A stretch of 64,000 nt of DNA from Dermatophagoides farinae (Eukaryota; Arthropoda; Arachnida; Sarcoptiformes; Pyroglyphidae). The stretch is taken from contig NC_134681.1 in assembly GCF_024713945.1 (NCBI RefSeq), forward strand, positions 3,635,501 through 3,699,500, given 5' to 3'. A program made the translations under genes and the position numbers. The notes beneath the pieces are model-generated. The model ran no database searches. It worked only from the letters and a program-made list of their open reading frames with translations, and had not been told where the DNA came from. Of this stretch, positions 41,280 through 54,025 are shown in pieces (position 1 is the stretch's first letter; the number at the start of each line of letters is the position of its first letter).

Positions 41280-44200
41280 TTATCGTTGATATCGATTCTC
41301 AATACGTATATTATTTATCAATCGATCAATATCCATCCATATCATATCCGATTGTTCAATTTGATATGATTTTTGTCGATTTTGATCTGAATCATCACCG
41401 AAAATTAATTTACCAAATGAAAATGATGATGATGATTCGTTTTCGGATGTTTGTTGTGCATTCGTCGGTTGATTTTTCAATCGAAAACATGAATAAAATT
41501 CATCAATAATTTGATCATGATCTTCGGATGATTGATAATCCATGTGACAATGACCAATAATCAATATACGCATCTGTAAATGATGATTTAATTGTTGTTG
41601 TTGTTGTCCATCTTTTGTTGCCGCTACTATTGGTTGGCCATTTGAATCGTAATGAAAAATGATTGTTTTTGCTGTTTTTACTGTAGTCATTTTATGGCTA
41701 TCGTTTTGATTATCATCGCCAATGGCATTGATCATCATCGGTGATGATTTTCGTAATCGTTGTCGACGTTTCATTTCAACATTACACATTGATTGTAAAT
41801 GTTCTCGTAATTGATTGATTCGTAAATATAATTCTGACATTAAATTAATTAGCCATAATTGCTGCTGTTGGCCAGTATCATTGTCACTACTGTTAAGAAT
41901 TGGCCCATAAAATGTTTCAAAATCATGTTCAATATTCAAATAACAAATAAATGTATCAGGTAAATGTTCACAAGGCCAAAATGATCGTTTATCATTGATT
42001 GATGATGATGGTGAATGAATTTGATGATCAAATAATAATGATGATGATGACGATGACGATGCAATAGTCGATGTAATAGAATGAATGGTCGATTGACTAT
42101 ACAAAGATCCATTGGATAATAGTGATTCAGCAATGCTTGGATTCATTGAATAGGCTGAATGATGGCTACCACTACGTGATGACCGCCGTAAAGCCGTTAA
42201 TTTGTCAATATATTCATCATTATCCTCCGATTCTCGATTCATTATCGTATCGAATCGTGTGTTGAATGATTCATTTTTGTTATTATCTAGTACAATCAAA
42301 AAAAAAAAAAAAAAATGATGATTTTAAATCATTAATCATTTTGAAATACGAAAATTGTACTTACCTTGTTTGGATAAACGATTCATTAGTTTGTTGAATG
42401 GATTCAATCTATTTAGCCATTTATTATCATTAATTTGACTAGTAAATGTTTTATCGAAAAAATTCATTAAATATGATTGATTCAAATATCTAGTCATTTT
42501 AAATGAATATTCAAGCTGTTCATCAATAGCAAATCGATGTAGATAAAAATTTAAAAGACGATAAGATTCTTTGATAAAAACATAAAATGCAAATGATGAT
42601 GGTAATTGTAATTGTTGTCGTTGTTGTTGATAATCATTATTTTGTTCCATAATAGAAGATGATGGATTGGATTTTGTTTTCTGTTCACCACTATATTTAT
42701 CAAAAAATCTAATGTTCATCGAATCAGCTGATCGATCAAATCGATAAACTTGTATGATGGTACAATGAATAAGATGGCCATGACCTAATATGAGTAGAAA
42801 TAAATCCGTTTGTTTGCCATTCGATGATGGTGATGATTTCCATTGTTTATCAATGATGGTTGGATGATGAAACCGGATAAAATGTACCAAATGATAATGA
42901 CCATGGCTAGCCAATGCATGTATTGCACGTGTATAAAGATAACGATGAATAATCGATAAACAATAATTTGGTAAATGAGATTTAACCAGACAACCTCTAT
43001 AGAATAGACAGCTACCAATCACAGTGAAAAAAGTTAATTCAAGTTCTAATAAATCAAAGATGTGATTATTATCCAACAACAACAACGATGATGATGATGA
43101 TGAAGGTTGCTGTAATGGTGGTAATATGTTTGGTCCAACAAGATGATTCGGGTCATCGATAGATACAAGGCAGCGGGCAAAATGTTCACTTAATGCTTGT
43201 TCAATATCATTACCATCTTTATAGAATTGAATACTTTCATCGATCCAATCTAGTGAATCATAATCATTAAGATATTTACAAACATTCGATATAGTCATGG
43301 TTGTTGTTTCATTTATGAAAAGATGTTGTAATGGTAATAATGTTGCATCATTTGATTGATTATGCATTGGAAATGTTCCTGATAATTGTAATGAATCGAT
43401 AGTTAAATTGTGGCAATTATTATTCGATAATGATGATGATGATAATTTAAGCATCGTATTCATAGTGATAAAAATTTTATTTAAATAATCAAAGATTGAA
43501 TTGGAATGCTGTTGTTGATTTTGATGACAATAATGATGATGATTATTTGAAAACGTAGCACGAATTGAACCAAATAAAATTCTCATTGAATCATATATTA
43601 ATTGTGCCATTGCACGCACATTATTCAAATCAAAACGATTAATAGGCATTGCAATGGCCATTATAATTGGTTCATTATCATCATCATCATCATCATTATT
43701 ATTATCATTTTCAATTATGAAACTAATCCGATATTCAGACATAATATCATTGAATTGGTTATAATCATCAATACCGGATAATTGTAAACTAGATATGGAT
43801 AGAATATTATTATCCATTGAATGACTAGTTGTTTGTTGCCGTTGTTGTTGTTGTTGTTGTTCAAGTTTTATCATTACATCGAATAACGTGACAAACATAC
43901 CACTCAAACGGGTTAATCGACTATTTGGAGAGCTACTATTTTTGTTCATAGGTAATGTTTTTGGCCACGTTGATGATGATGATGATGATGATGATGATTG
44001 ATCACATTGATGATGAAGATCATTATTTACCGATTCTATCGGTGGATAAACATAGATTAGATTATTATTATCATTATCATTTGATCGTAATTCATTATTT
44101 GGTCGTGTTAATATTATACAACATATGCTTGAATCATCATCATCAACGCAAACGGAATTGAAATTGGAAATGATCCTTTCTAATCGCTCAATACATTTGT

Positions 44201-44939
44201 CAAGATTTTCTTTTTGCCATTTGGTAAAACTATTATTTGACAGTGGATCATTATTTACTGGTTTTGAATCAATTTTGCCAGTATCATGTCCACCATTGTC
44301 CACTAGTGTTTGATTGATTTTCTGTGATTGTTGTTGTTGTAGTTCTTGTTGGCTATCATCATTATGATGATGTAGGAAAAATATTTCACAACATTCATCA
44401 TGATGATGATGGCAATCATTTCGTAATATTGAATTCAATTGTTTAAAACTTGTTTGTAATTTATTCTCTAGCCACGAATCCAATAGGAATGTTCCATTAT
44501 CACCAGAATCATCATCAATATGTGAAACAATATTATTCTGGATTGATTTTTGACAAATCTTATTACCATTGCTGCTGCTGCTGATGGATAAAGGTGGCAA
44601 TGATTTTTCAATATTTTTTAAATTCGAACACAACCCATTTATAGATTCATTAGAATCCGATCGATCAACATCGATTGATTCATCTTGTTGTTGTTGTTGT
44701 AATTGACGACAATAATGTAGATAACGTTCAACTTTATCATTATGATTTTCAAGTTGTTGTTGTTGCTGTCGATGATAATTCTGATAATGTGGATGATGAT
44801 GATGATTATAAATATCACTTTTATCATTAATGATGGATGATGATGATCGATTATTGATCACAATATTATTATTATTATTAGAATTATTGCTATTTCCAGC
44901 TAAAATTGTAGCAGCCGATACAGGTGTTATTGGTAACAT
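41280..44939 (-). CDS. Inturned-like longin-domain protein (CPLANE planar polarity effector)
   Basis: Two exons, 44939-42365 and 42286-41280 (GT-AG, phase 1), giving 1193 residues. Segments match the layout of inturned, which works with fuzzy and fritz (CPLANE) in planar polarity and ciliogenesis. There is a first longin-like block (about residues 270-480) with LSGMFVTLFDVMIKLE and AMAQLIYDSMRILFGSI. A second block has TVIGSCLFYRGCLVKSHLPN (about 640-660), then TDLFLLILGHGHLIHCTI. A C-terminal part has CEHLPDTFICYLNIEHDFET. The PDZ domain of vertebrate inturned is not evident; the N-terminal ~250 residues are Asn/Gln/His/Ser-rich. Low-complexity insertions interrupt every block. Alternatives are another longin-family protein such as a HPS or Mon1 relative. 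The start at 44939 follows an A-run; an in-frame Met at 45011 is less likely. Confidence 0.55.
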
Positions 44940-46770
44940 TTTTTTTTTTTTTTTTTTTGGTGATTCAACAATGAAACAACCGAAATAAACACAAAGCAAA
45001 AAACAAAACAAAAAACTTTTTCAATTCATTTTATTTGATGAATGAGTCATTTCCATTGAATTGATCACGCCGCTGCCGCCACCACCACCACCACCACCAT
45101 CACAACAGCAATATATTTATGGCTGACAATCGAGAACAAAGCAAAATTAAAAGGCAACATGAGCATATCGGTGGCGGCAATTGAATAAATTAAAAAAAAC
45201 AGAGAAAAAAAAATATCACAACTCTGAAAAATAAATAAATAATGAACGAATGACACAAAAACCAGAGAAAAAACAAAAAACATACACACACAGAAACAAG
45301 TATTTGGAAAATCAAAAACAAACACACACACACACAGACACAGACATAGAAAAAGCAAAAATGAACCGAAAATGAAGAAAAAATCAAGATGCACAAACAC
45401 AAACTATCACAATTTGGCCATATCATCAAGATTCAATCATCATCATCATCATCATCGTGATGATAATATCGACCAAATGTGGTAATCATCATCGTCGTCA
45501 TTTTTTACCCCGTTGTACAATCATTAATTTTGATTTCAAAAAAAAAAAAAAAAAATCGAGAGAAAAAATCCAATTCAAAACAAATGTAAAGTAAAAAAAA
45601 AAAATCAGCCAACGCAAAGTTTTCTTTTTCTTTTTTTTTGTCTTTGTTTTTTTTTTGCTTTCACAACTGATTGATATATCTTACATATATAGAAAAAAAA
45701 TACACCAACACACACACACACATTCGAAACTTGAAATTGAATTCAATGTTGATGATGATCAGGATGATGATGATGATCATGAATGAATGTAGTTGTTGTT
45801 GTTGTTATTGAAATTATGATCAAAGAAATGTTCAAAATAAATGATGATCGTCATTATTGATCTGATCATCATCCTGATCATGATGGCGGTGGTGGTGGTG
45901 ATGGTGGTGGTGGTGGTCTTGTCCAGTCCATTTGATGATGTTCGTTTGTTTGTTGTTATTCATCGTTTGTATTAAGATTTAGTTAATGAAAATGAATGAA
46001 TGATATTGAACTGAACAAAAGAGAGTATCATTATTGTGAATCTTATTGTGTGTGTGTGTGTGTGTGCATCTTTTTTTGGAGATCAAAACGGGGAAAAAAA
46101 TGAAAAACAGAGTTTTAGGCCACCAAAATTTTTCGAAATATACGGTGATTTTTGTATATAATCACATACACACATAATGGTTAATTGAATTTATAGAAGA
46201 AATGATGATCCATTGGTCGTGATGTTCATAATCATCATTCTTCGGGTTTTTTTTCAAGATTATGGCTGAAAAAAAATATTTTCATACCACCACCACTACT
46301 ACCACCACCACCATCATCATAATTATCATCTTTTGATGATAATCGGTCATCATATCTTTTGATTAGAAACACTGGTTATATCATTCATTCATCGTCGTCG
46401 TCGTCGTTGTTGTTGTTGTTGTTGTTGATAATAATCATAGGTCATATTGTGAATGGATGGGCCGTTGTCGTCGTCTTCGTATTTGGTTGCTCAGCAACAA
46501 ACAATAACACCAACATACAAACACACACACACACACTTCAATTCACATAACCAGAGTGGTTGGATGACTGTTTTGTTGTTTTCTGTTGTTATACAAAGCT
46601 TATACCGTCGAACCAACGACGACGACCCGAACGCCAAGACGACGACGACGACGACGAGTTGATCATCATCATGACTAAGTATAGAGGAAAAAAAATTGGC
46701 TCAATATTTCACAATTCATTCATTTTTCTGAACTTTAATTAATGATTATGAAGATAATGATACAAGAGCT

Positions 46771-46782
46771 GTCATCTAGTGG
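46771..46782 (-). promoter_or_regulatory. CTCF-like motif
   Basis: On the minus strand this reads CCACTAGATGAC, 11 of 12 matches to the CTCF core CCASYAGRKGGC. It lies between the inturned-like gene and the 3' end of vestigial. Binding is inference. Confidence 0.35.
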
Positions 46783-48238
46783 ATGACCATTAAATCATCA
46801 GAATTTGAATGAAAATTTTTTTTTTTAAATTTTTAATTAAAAACGCCTTAAAATGTTTGATGATGATATTGCACGTGTTTGTGTAGAAAAAAAAACATAG
46901 AGAAAGAGAGGTCAATGAAAAAAAATATGCACGTGCATCAGAATAGCACACACACATGCATACACATCAATTGATCCAGGATACCGGGTTACCCGGGACG
47001 CATATATATAAATAACCATCATCATCATCACTACCACCACCAAAAAAATGAAATGAAATGATTGGAACATATGCATGCATGCCTTTATGCATTCATATAA
47101 CTTTCATCATCATCATCATCATCATCGAAATAAAAACGGGCAAATTTTACGGTACACACACAAAAATCGATTATTACATTTACACACACACACATACAAT
47201 ATATTTGAATGAGAAAAAAAAAGTTTGTTTTCATCATCATTGTCATCATCAACAACCCAAACAACCCGAACAACAACAACAACAACATGATGATGATGAT
47301 GACGATGATAGAATGTGAATGCAAGATTGAATAATCGAGTGATGAATAATAATAATAATAATTGGATTCTTTCAAAATGAATAAACAACATTCACTGTGA
47401 ATCATTCATGTGGACATAATCGTCGTCACATAATACTGTTGCTGTTGTTGTTGCTTGTCACACAAACACATTAACATCCAAACATTCACATTTTTTTTTT
47501 TTTTGGTTGTTGTTGCCTGAAATATTATATAATAAGAACAATACAAAAAAAAATAATTCTAATGTTTTCTATTTGACTGGATTTTGAATTTCTCTCTCTC
47601 TCTCTCTCTCCAAATGCAAAGCCGATAATGATGATTCGTTTCGAGCTAAACATATATCACATACACTCATCATCATCATCATCATCATCATGACAAATAA
47701 TCCACTCAATTTGATTCTCGGCAAATTGATTTCTTTTCAAACAATGCATACGTACATATTCTGCTTATATAGAAAAGAAAGAAAAACGGGCCAATTACAT
47801 GCGTTTGGATTCCGATTATCGATTACGTACACACACACACACACACACACAAACAATGAATGTCAGGATATCAACAAACCGACCGACCGACCAGAAAAAA
47901 GGGGCCCGTTGATCCAGAAAAAATTAATTCGATTCAAAGTCAAATGTGAAAATAGTATTAAAAAAACGGTAAAAAACAAAACAAAACAAAAAACAATCAA
48001 ATATTATATGGATAAAAATAGTCAAAATATGGAACAATCATCATTTATGATGATGATGATAAGCTCGACGAATCAATCATCAATACAACAAAAAAAAGAA
48101 AAAGAGAGAACGAAAAAAAACAATTTCAATTTCAGCAGACCATTCTATGTTCACAAAACTAAAAATAAAAAAAAAATGATTATGATGCAGGTGTAAAAGC
48201 TTAGCGGCAACAATTTCAATATATCCAACATTACTGAA

Positions 48239-48250
48239 CACGTGCACGTG
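48239..48250. promoter_or_regulatory. Tandem E-box CACGTGCACGTG
   Basis: Two abutting CACGTG palindromes, a class bound by bHLH-PAS and bHLH-zipper factors. About 520 bp beyond the vestigial stop codon. Confidence 0.35.
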
Positions 48251-48598
48251 CAAGTAACCAAATGGGTTTCATTGGTTTGTAACCCAACAAACAAACAAAC
48301 AAACAAAAAAACAGACCAAAAACCATAATTTGATAATTTATTATTATATGAATTTTATTCAATTAATTTCATTAGCGAAAAAAAAATGAAAAACGGCAAA
48401 AGATTCATTCATATGGATTCTTTCTGTTTTTTTTTCTCAATTACAATCAATGGTTGGTCATCATTATTATTGGCAATTTCAAATTACAAATTCATTAATA
48501 CGTTTTTCATGGTGTTAATGATGGAAAAAAAATTCATATCATAGAGAATATATTGGAATGAAATTAATTTTCACAATATTATTTACATGTTAATAAAG

Positions 48599-48636
48599 GT
48601 CACGTGTGTTTTATAATAATGGGATGGTCACGTGTC
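48599..48636 (+). promoter_or_regulatory. Paired GGTCACGTGT elements
   Basis: Two copies of the ten-base sequence GGTCACGTGT start 28 bp apart, about 135-170 bp beyond the vestigial stop. Each contains a CACGTG E-box. Confidence 0.35.
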
Positions 48637-48770
48637 AACACTTTGTTATTTATTAATATATTGACTGTGTGCTTCTCTCTTTCTCTTCAAATGTGATAAA
48701 TGATTAGTTGAAGAATATAAAGTGTTAATAATAATTTAATGTCAAAAAATTAATATTGCTGATGATGTCA

Positions 48771-51700
48771 TCAACCATTGGCCGTTGCTGTTGTTGCCGA
48801 TGTTGTAGAAACTGATGTAGTAGATGTATCGTTGGTGGTGGTTGTTATAGTAGTTGATGATGATGATAATGGCAATGGACAATGGTCAATTGATGAATGA
48901 TTATTATTGTTGTTGTTATTGAATACATCATGATAACTTCGTACAGCAGCGGCCATTGCAATAAATGGTGTTGATGCTGTAAATGCTGAATGTTGTGTTT
49001 GTTGTTGCTGTTGTTGTTGTTGTTGTTGATGATGATGATAATGAGAATGAGGATTATGATCATGTTGTGAGACAAAATTATTGGATAATTCTGTTTGATC
49101 GAGCTGCTGCTGCTGTTGCTGCTGCTGATGAAGATGATGATGTTGACCAGAATTATGACCAATTGAGTTGGATTGATTATGATATGATGGATAATTCGTA
49201 ACCAATGATGATGATGATGATTGTGGAATCGTGGAAGCGGAATCCATCATTGAACAAGATTCAGATAATAAAGGATTTTCATTTATAAGTGGATATGATG
49301 AAGTAGCTGAATTAGAAGTAGAAGTCATGTCCATTATTTCATGATTATGACCATGTTGATATTGTTCGGTACCATAATATGAACTAGCTGAACGATGATG
49401 TGGATATGTATAATGTCCTGTATGTTGCTGCTGTTGTTGGTGGTGGTGGTGTTGTTGTTGCTGCTGTTGCATTTGGACCATCATTTGTGTAAATGATGTT
49501 GGATAATGTGCAGATGAAGCATGATGATGATGATATCGGCCCCAGGCATCAGTACTTGTACCAATAGTGGCTACAGAATTCGTAACAGGAATTGGTGCCG
49601 TTGATAATAATGATGATGGCGGTGGTGGTGGTGGTGGTGCTGGTGGTGCTGGTGATGGTGTTGATACTGTTTGAGGATAAAGACTAGTAGCATATGATTG
49701 TGATGCCCCAGTATAATGATGATGATGATCATTGGTAATCATTGGATTAACCAAATTAGTAGTGGATGATGATGACAATGATGATTGGGGATGATTATTG
49801 GAAATTGTTGGTGATGCTGTAGATGCAAATGATGATGATTTACCATTGTTTTGATGTTGATGATGATAATAATAAGAATCGGTATTGAAACTTGATTGTA
49901 AAAGACCCAAATAACTAGAATGATGATGTCCATGATTCTGTGAATAATGGTGATGATGATGATAAAGAGCTGCCGCTGCTGCTGCTGCTGTTGATGTGGA
50001 ATTATTATCGCATGATGACGATTGATGATGATTATGATCATTAATGATTGCAGATTCACAATTCTGATTATTATTGCTATTACTAGCTACCGTTGATGTA
50101 ATTGATCGATGATTGACACCCATTATATGATGATGAGATGCTGCTGCTGCGGCTGCAGCTGCTGCTGCCGTAAGAGTTATATTGGGTGAAATATGTATAG
50201 ACATATCCAATGTTAAATCATTATTATTTAATGATGTTGCCAATGCAGCCGTTGCTGCCAATGGTTTATTCGATGCAAATGTTGTTTTCGTTAATGCTTG
50301 ACCAGAGGAAATTGCCGATGTCGCAGTTGATGTTGTAGTGATTGTCGGCGATATCGACGACGACAATGATGATGATGCTGATGCACCTATAGTCATTGAA
50401 ACTGATAATGATAATGGTCTCGTTGATGTCGCTGCTGCTGTAGCAGCCATAGCATTTGCATAAGCCGTTGATGGATGATGATGATGTGAATGTAGCTGAT
50501 TAATTGATTTATTATCATAATCGATTGATGATGAATACAATGAATATGATGGTGGTGATGATATCTGATCTGTAGACATAGCCATAGCTGTTGCTGTTGT
50601 TGGTGTTGATGAGGATGGTTCAAATTGGCTACAAGAATGATTCATCGTTAACGATGTTGATGATGATCCATATGATGATTGATGTTGACCATCATATGAT
50701 TGCGGTTGCTGTTGTTGTTGTTGTTGTTGGATTTGAAGTTGATGATTATGACGATTCGGATATTCATGAATACCAGAATGATAAGCAATATAATTCGTAC
50801 CGATCGATGGATTATGATGAATAACGGCCGTTGATTGACCAGACGTAGTAGCGGGTGTAGTGGTACTAGCGGTGGTGGTGGTGGTGGTGTTGGTGGATGA
50901 TGGATAAATACCAGCAGCAGCAGCAGCATAATAATAACAAGAGAATCTTGTATTAAATTTCCAAAATGATGCCGGTAATTTACGTTTAATCATAGGTGTA
51001 TGCAATAATTGTAAACGTCGTAAATAACGACGTTTACATAATTCATAACGTCTATGATGACGTTGATGTTGATGTTGTGATTTATTTTGATTATAACCAA
51101 CAACATTACTTGAATCACATCTTGAATCCATGGATTGATTTGGATTTGAATCTGGACTATTATGATTATGATTATGATTATTATTATTCTGATTATTCTG
51201 ACCAATTAATAGACCAGAATCATTTGTAGTATTGCTATTGTTACTATTTCTACTACAACAACGTTTTGTTTGATTATTATTAACAGTTTTTGTCATTGTT
51301 GTTGAACTACTAACTACAGCTGATGATGATGATGATGATGACGAAGACGAAGAAGATGCTGATGATAATGATGATTTTTTCTTCAAATTAAAATCATGAT
51401 TTTTATTTTCAGATTTTCCATCATCATCATCATCATCATTTCCGTTGTTATTTAAATTTCCACCATTATCGTTTGTATTGGTCGCATTATAGATTCCATC
51501 TGCTGCTGCTGTCGATGTTGTTGTTGTTGTTGTTACTGCTTTTGAACCGAAAAAAATAGATAGAAAAAAAAACATGATAATGATAAGAGAAAACAAAACG
51601 ATTTTTGTGCACGTGATTTCGATAACGGCACAAATGATTATTTTATTTCTACACACACACACACACTGAATTAGGTCTCAAAACATTTTAATACTGATAA

Positions 51701-54025
51701 TGAAAAAAAAACTCATTTAGATTAGACGCTAAATAAAAAAAAAAAGATAACCAGAAAAAAAGGTCAAATGAGATTAGAGCTTAGAATATAATGTATGGTC
51801 ATTCAGAATTTTTTTCTCTTTCTCTTTTTTTTTTTTTTTTTTTGGTCAACTTTGTTGTTTTCCATTGAAGCGTTTCTTTTCATTTTCCGTTTTTTTTTTT
51901 TTTGGAGAATTAGAATATCAGGCCACCCATAAGTATACACATAAATAATGAATATTTTCATTGTTTTTTTTTTCGTTGATGCTGCACACTGACCACAAGC
52001 TGTTTGTTTGTGTGCTTGTGTCACGGGTCAAGTGGTCATATTTTTATTTTTAGCCATCACAGAAGCAAACCAAACTAATTTGAAAATTTTTTCAAATCCA
52101 AATTCTAGCAATGGCGTCGTCGTATATTACGATCCAAATGTGATTTTATTATAGGTCCAAAAAAAAAAAAAAAAAATTTCCCTTTTTGCTTTTACTTTTG
52201 GTTTGCGTCGCCGTCGTTTGATGTATCATCATCATCATCATGTTGTTTGTCGTTTCATTTGATCGATGTAATTGTATTTTGTGTGTGTGTGTGTGTGTGT
52301 GTCGTGTGCGCTTATAAAAATGTCTATCCACATTCCGAACTAATAATAATAATCGTCATCAACATCATGGTTGACAATTTTTTTTCTATTTCACTTTCAT
52401 GTTTCTGTCGGTGTATTTGTAATGATGATGACGATGATGATGATGATGACAAAAGAAAAGAAAAAAAAATGCGAAAAAATTCCAATGGGGCCAATGTTCT
52501 TGGAAAGCCATTGAAATTGGAATGGATGACAATATATATTTTTGTGAACAAACAAACAAACAAAAACAAACAAACAAAAAATGGAATAATGGAACCAAAA
52601 CAAACGAAAAAAAAAATTCCAAACATCAATTTGATTTGGTTTCAATGTTCGTCGAACGGCTTTGAATATATATTCGATCATGATGTGTGTGTACGTAATA
52701 TTGTGACATTTGAAACATTTTGAAAAACCAAAAAAACAATGTGAATAAACTTTGAATTTGAAAAAAAATTGATCAATTTAAATTGATTAACATTCTAGAA
52801 TCTAGATTGATGATGATGATTGACATTTAATTATTAACATACCATCGATATTTTTATTTTCATTTTGACCATATAGATTTGAACCATTTGGATTTAGTGA
52901 TGATTTTGTTGCCGTACCAGCATTATTATTCACATCACCATCACCATCATCATCATCGTTTTGATTATTGAATGATGATGATTGCGTTTGTTTCATATTG
53001 AATAATAATGTAAATGAACGTTGAAAATGTTCATTAATTGCAGTCATAATATCTGTTTGTATATAACTATGCAGTATACAATTATTCGATAGATAAATGG
53101 TCTGTACATTTGATAAATTATTATCATTATCATCATCATATTCATCAATATCAGCATCATCATCATCATCATCATCATAATCATCATCATCAAAATCATC
53201 GCCATCATCATCACCACCACCATCATCATCATCATCATCGCTATTCATAATCATCATCATAGAATCTTGTTGTATATGATGATGATTCTGATGATTATGA
53301 TGATGATCCAATTTATGGTCATTATTATTATTAGTTTGATCTGTAATCATTATCGATTCTTTAATCACTGTTGTCGATGGTGATGTTGATGGTGGATCAT
53401 CATAAAATGATGAATGACCATTTCTACTGTTGCTACTACTGTTGTTGTTATTATTATAATCAATTGATGTTTGTTGTCCATTATCCGTTGGACTTATTGA
53501 TTGTTCTATTTTGGTTATATCATTTGATGTAAAATAATTGTTCATTGTTTGATGATTCACTGTTGTTGTTGTTGTCGTTGTTGTTGTTGATGATGATGAT
53601 GATGTTGATTGATATTGACCATGATAACCAGATCTTTGTTGTTGATGATTTAATCGAAAATATTGGCTACCGCCACCACCATTATTATTATTATTAGCAG
53701 GTGACAATGATGATAATGATGTTGATGATGATGATTGTGGTGATCTTTGTGGTGATAATTTTTGAATTGTCGTATTTGTATTATTTGCTATCAATGATGA
53801 CAGATGAGAATGTTGTTGTTGTTGTTGTTGTTGATGATTTTGATGATGACCGATTGATGTTTGACCATTATCAACATACATATTATTATTATTATTATGA
53901 CCAGTTGATATGATCTGATGCTGTTGTTGATGATATTGATGTTGATTATGATTGGCCATATTATTTGATTCCAAAATAGTGGCAACAACAGCAGCATTGA
54001 TTGATGGACTTTCAAATCGATTCAT
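48771..54025 (-). CDS. vg: Vestigial homologue (Tondu-domain TEAD/Scalloped cofactor)
   Basis: Transcription cofactor that binds the TEAD factor Scalloped through the Tondu segment; Vestigial selects wing identity in insects, and VGLL2/3 act in vertebrate muscle and other tissues. Exons 54025-52843 and 51538-48771 (1.3-kb GT-AG intron, phase 1), giving 1316 residues. The Tondu segment (about residues 306-340) reads NNCILHSYIQTDIMTAINEH and then FQRSF, matching the family pattern C-V-L-F-x-Y-F-x-G-D-I-x-x-x-V-D-E-H-F-x-R-A. A second motif KRKLPASFWKFNTRF (about 580-595) matches the PASFW segment of VGLL2 and resembles the YAP TEAD-binding loop. TDAWGRYHHHH further on also fits. Everything else is Gln, Asn, His, Ser, Ala and Asp runs, making it about three times the length of Drosophila Vestigial. 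An Asp-rich block directly precedes the Tondu segment. The acceptor is a tandem AAGCAG (both choices in frame). Confidence 0.87.
51539..52842 (-). other. Intron of vestigial with two TEAD-type sites
   Basis: This is the longest intron in the window. It contains CATTCC at 52331-52336 and GGAATG at 52519-52524, the MCAT core recognised by TEAD factors, in opposite orientations 188 bp apart. The rest is poly(T), GAT and GT tracts. Autoregulation by Scalloped-Vestigial is known in Drosophila; here it is a guess. Confidence 0.4.

Larger units (their letters stand above)
44940..48770. other. Intergenic spacer 3' of vestigial
   Basis: No gene supportable. Besides simple repeats it holds several CACGTG E-boxes (46872, 46930, 48239-48250, 48601, 48629), a CTCF-like motif at 46771-46782 on the minus strand, and an isolated GC-rich palindrome followed by a TATA-like run at about 46982-47010. 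Confidence 0.5.

Noticed and set aside
44939-45011. Upstream Met (45011) as the start of the inturned-like protein
   Set aside because: It would add a hydrophobic Cys/Phe stretch and a Lys run coded by a poly(A) tract, typical of untranslated sequence in this genome.
45065-45429. Hydrophobic Cys/Phe-rich minus-strand ORFs upstream of the inturned-like gene
   Set aside because: They come from CA and poly(A) tracts and have no Met-initiated signal-peptide logic or splice link to the gene.
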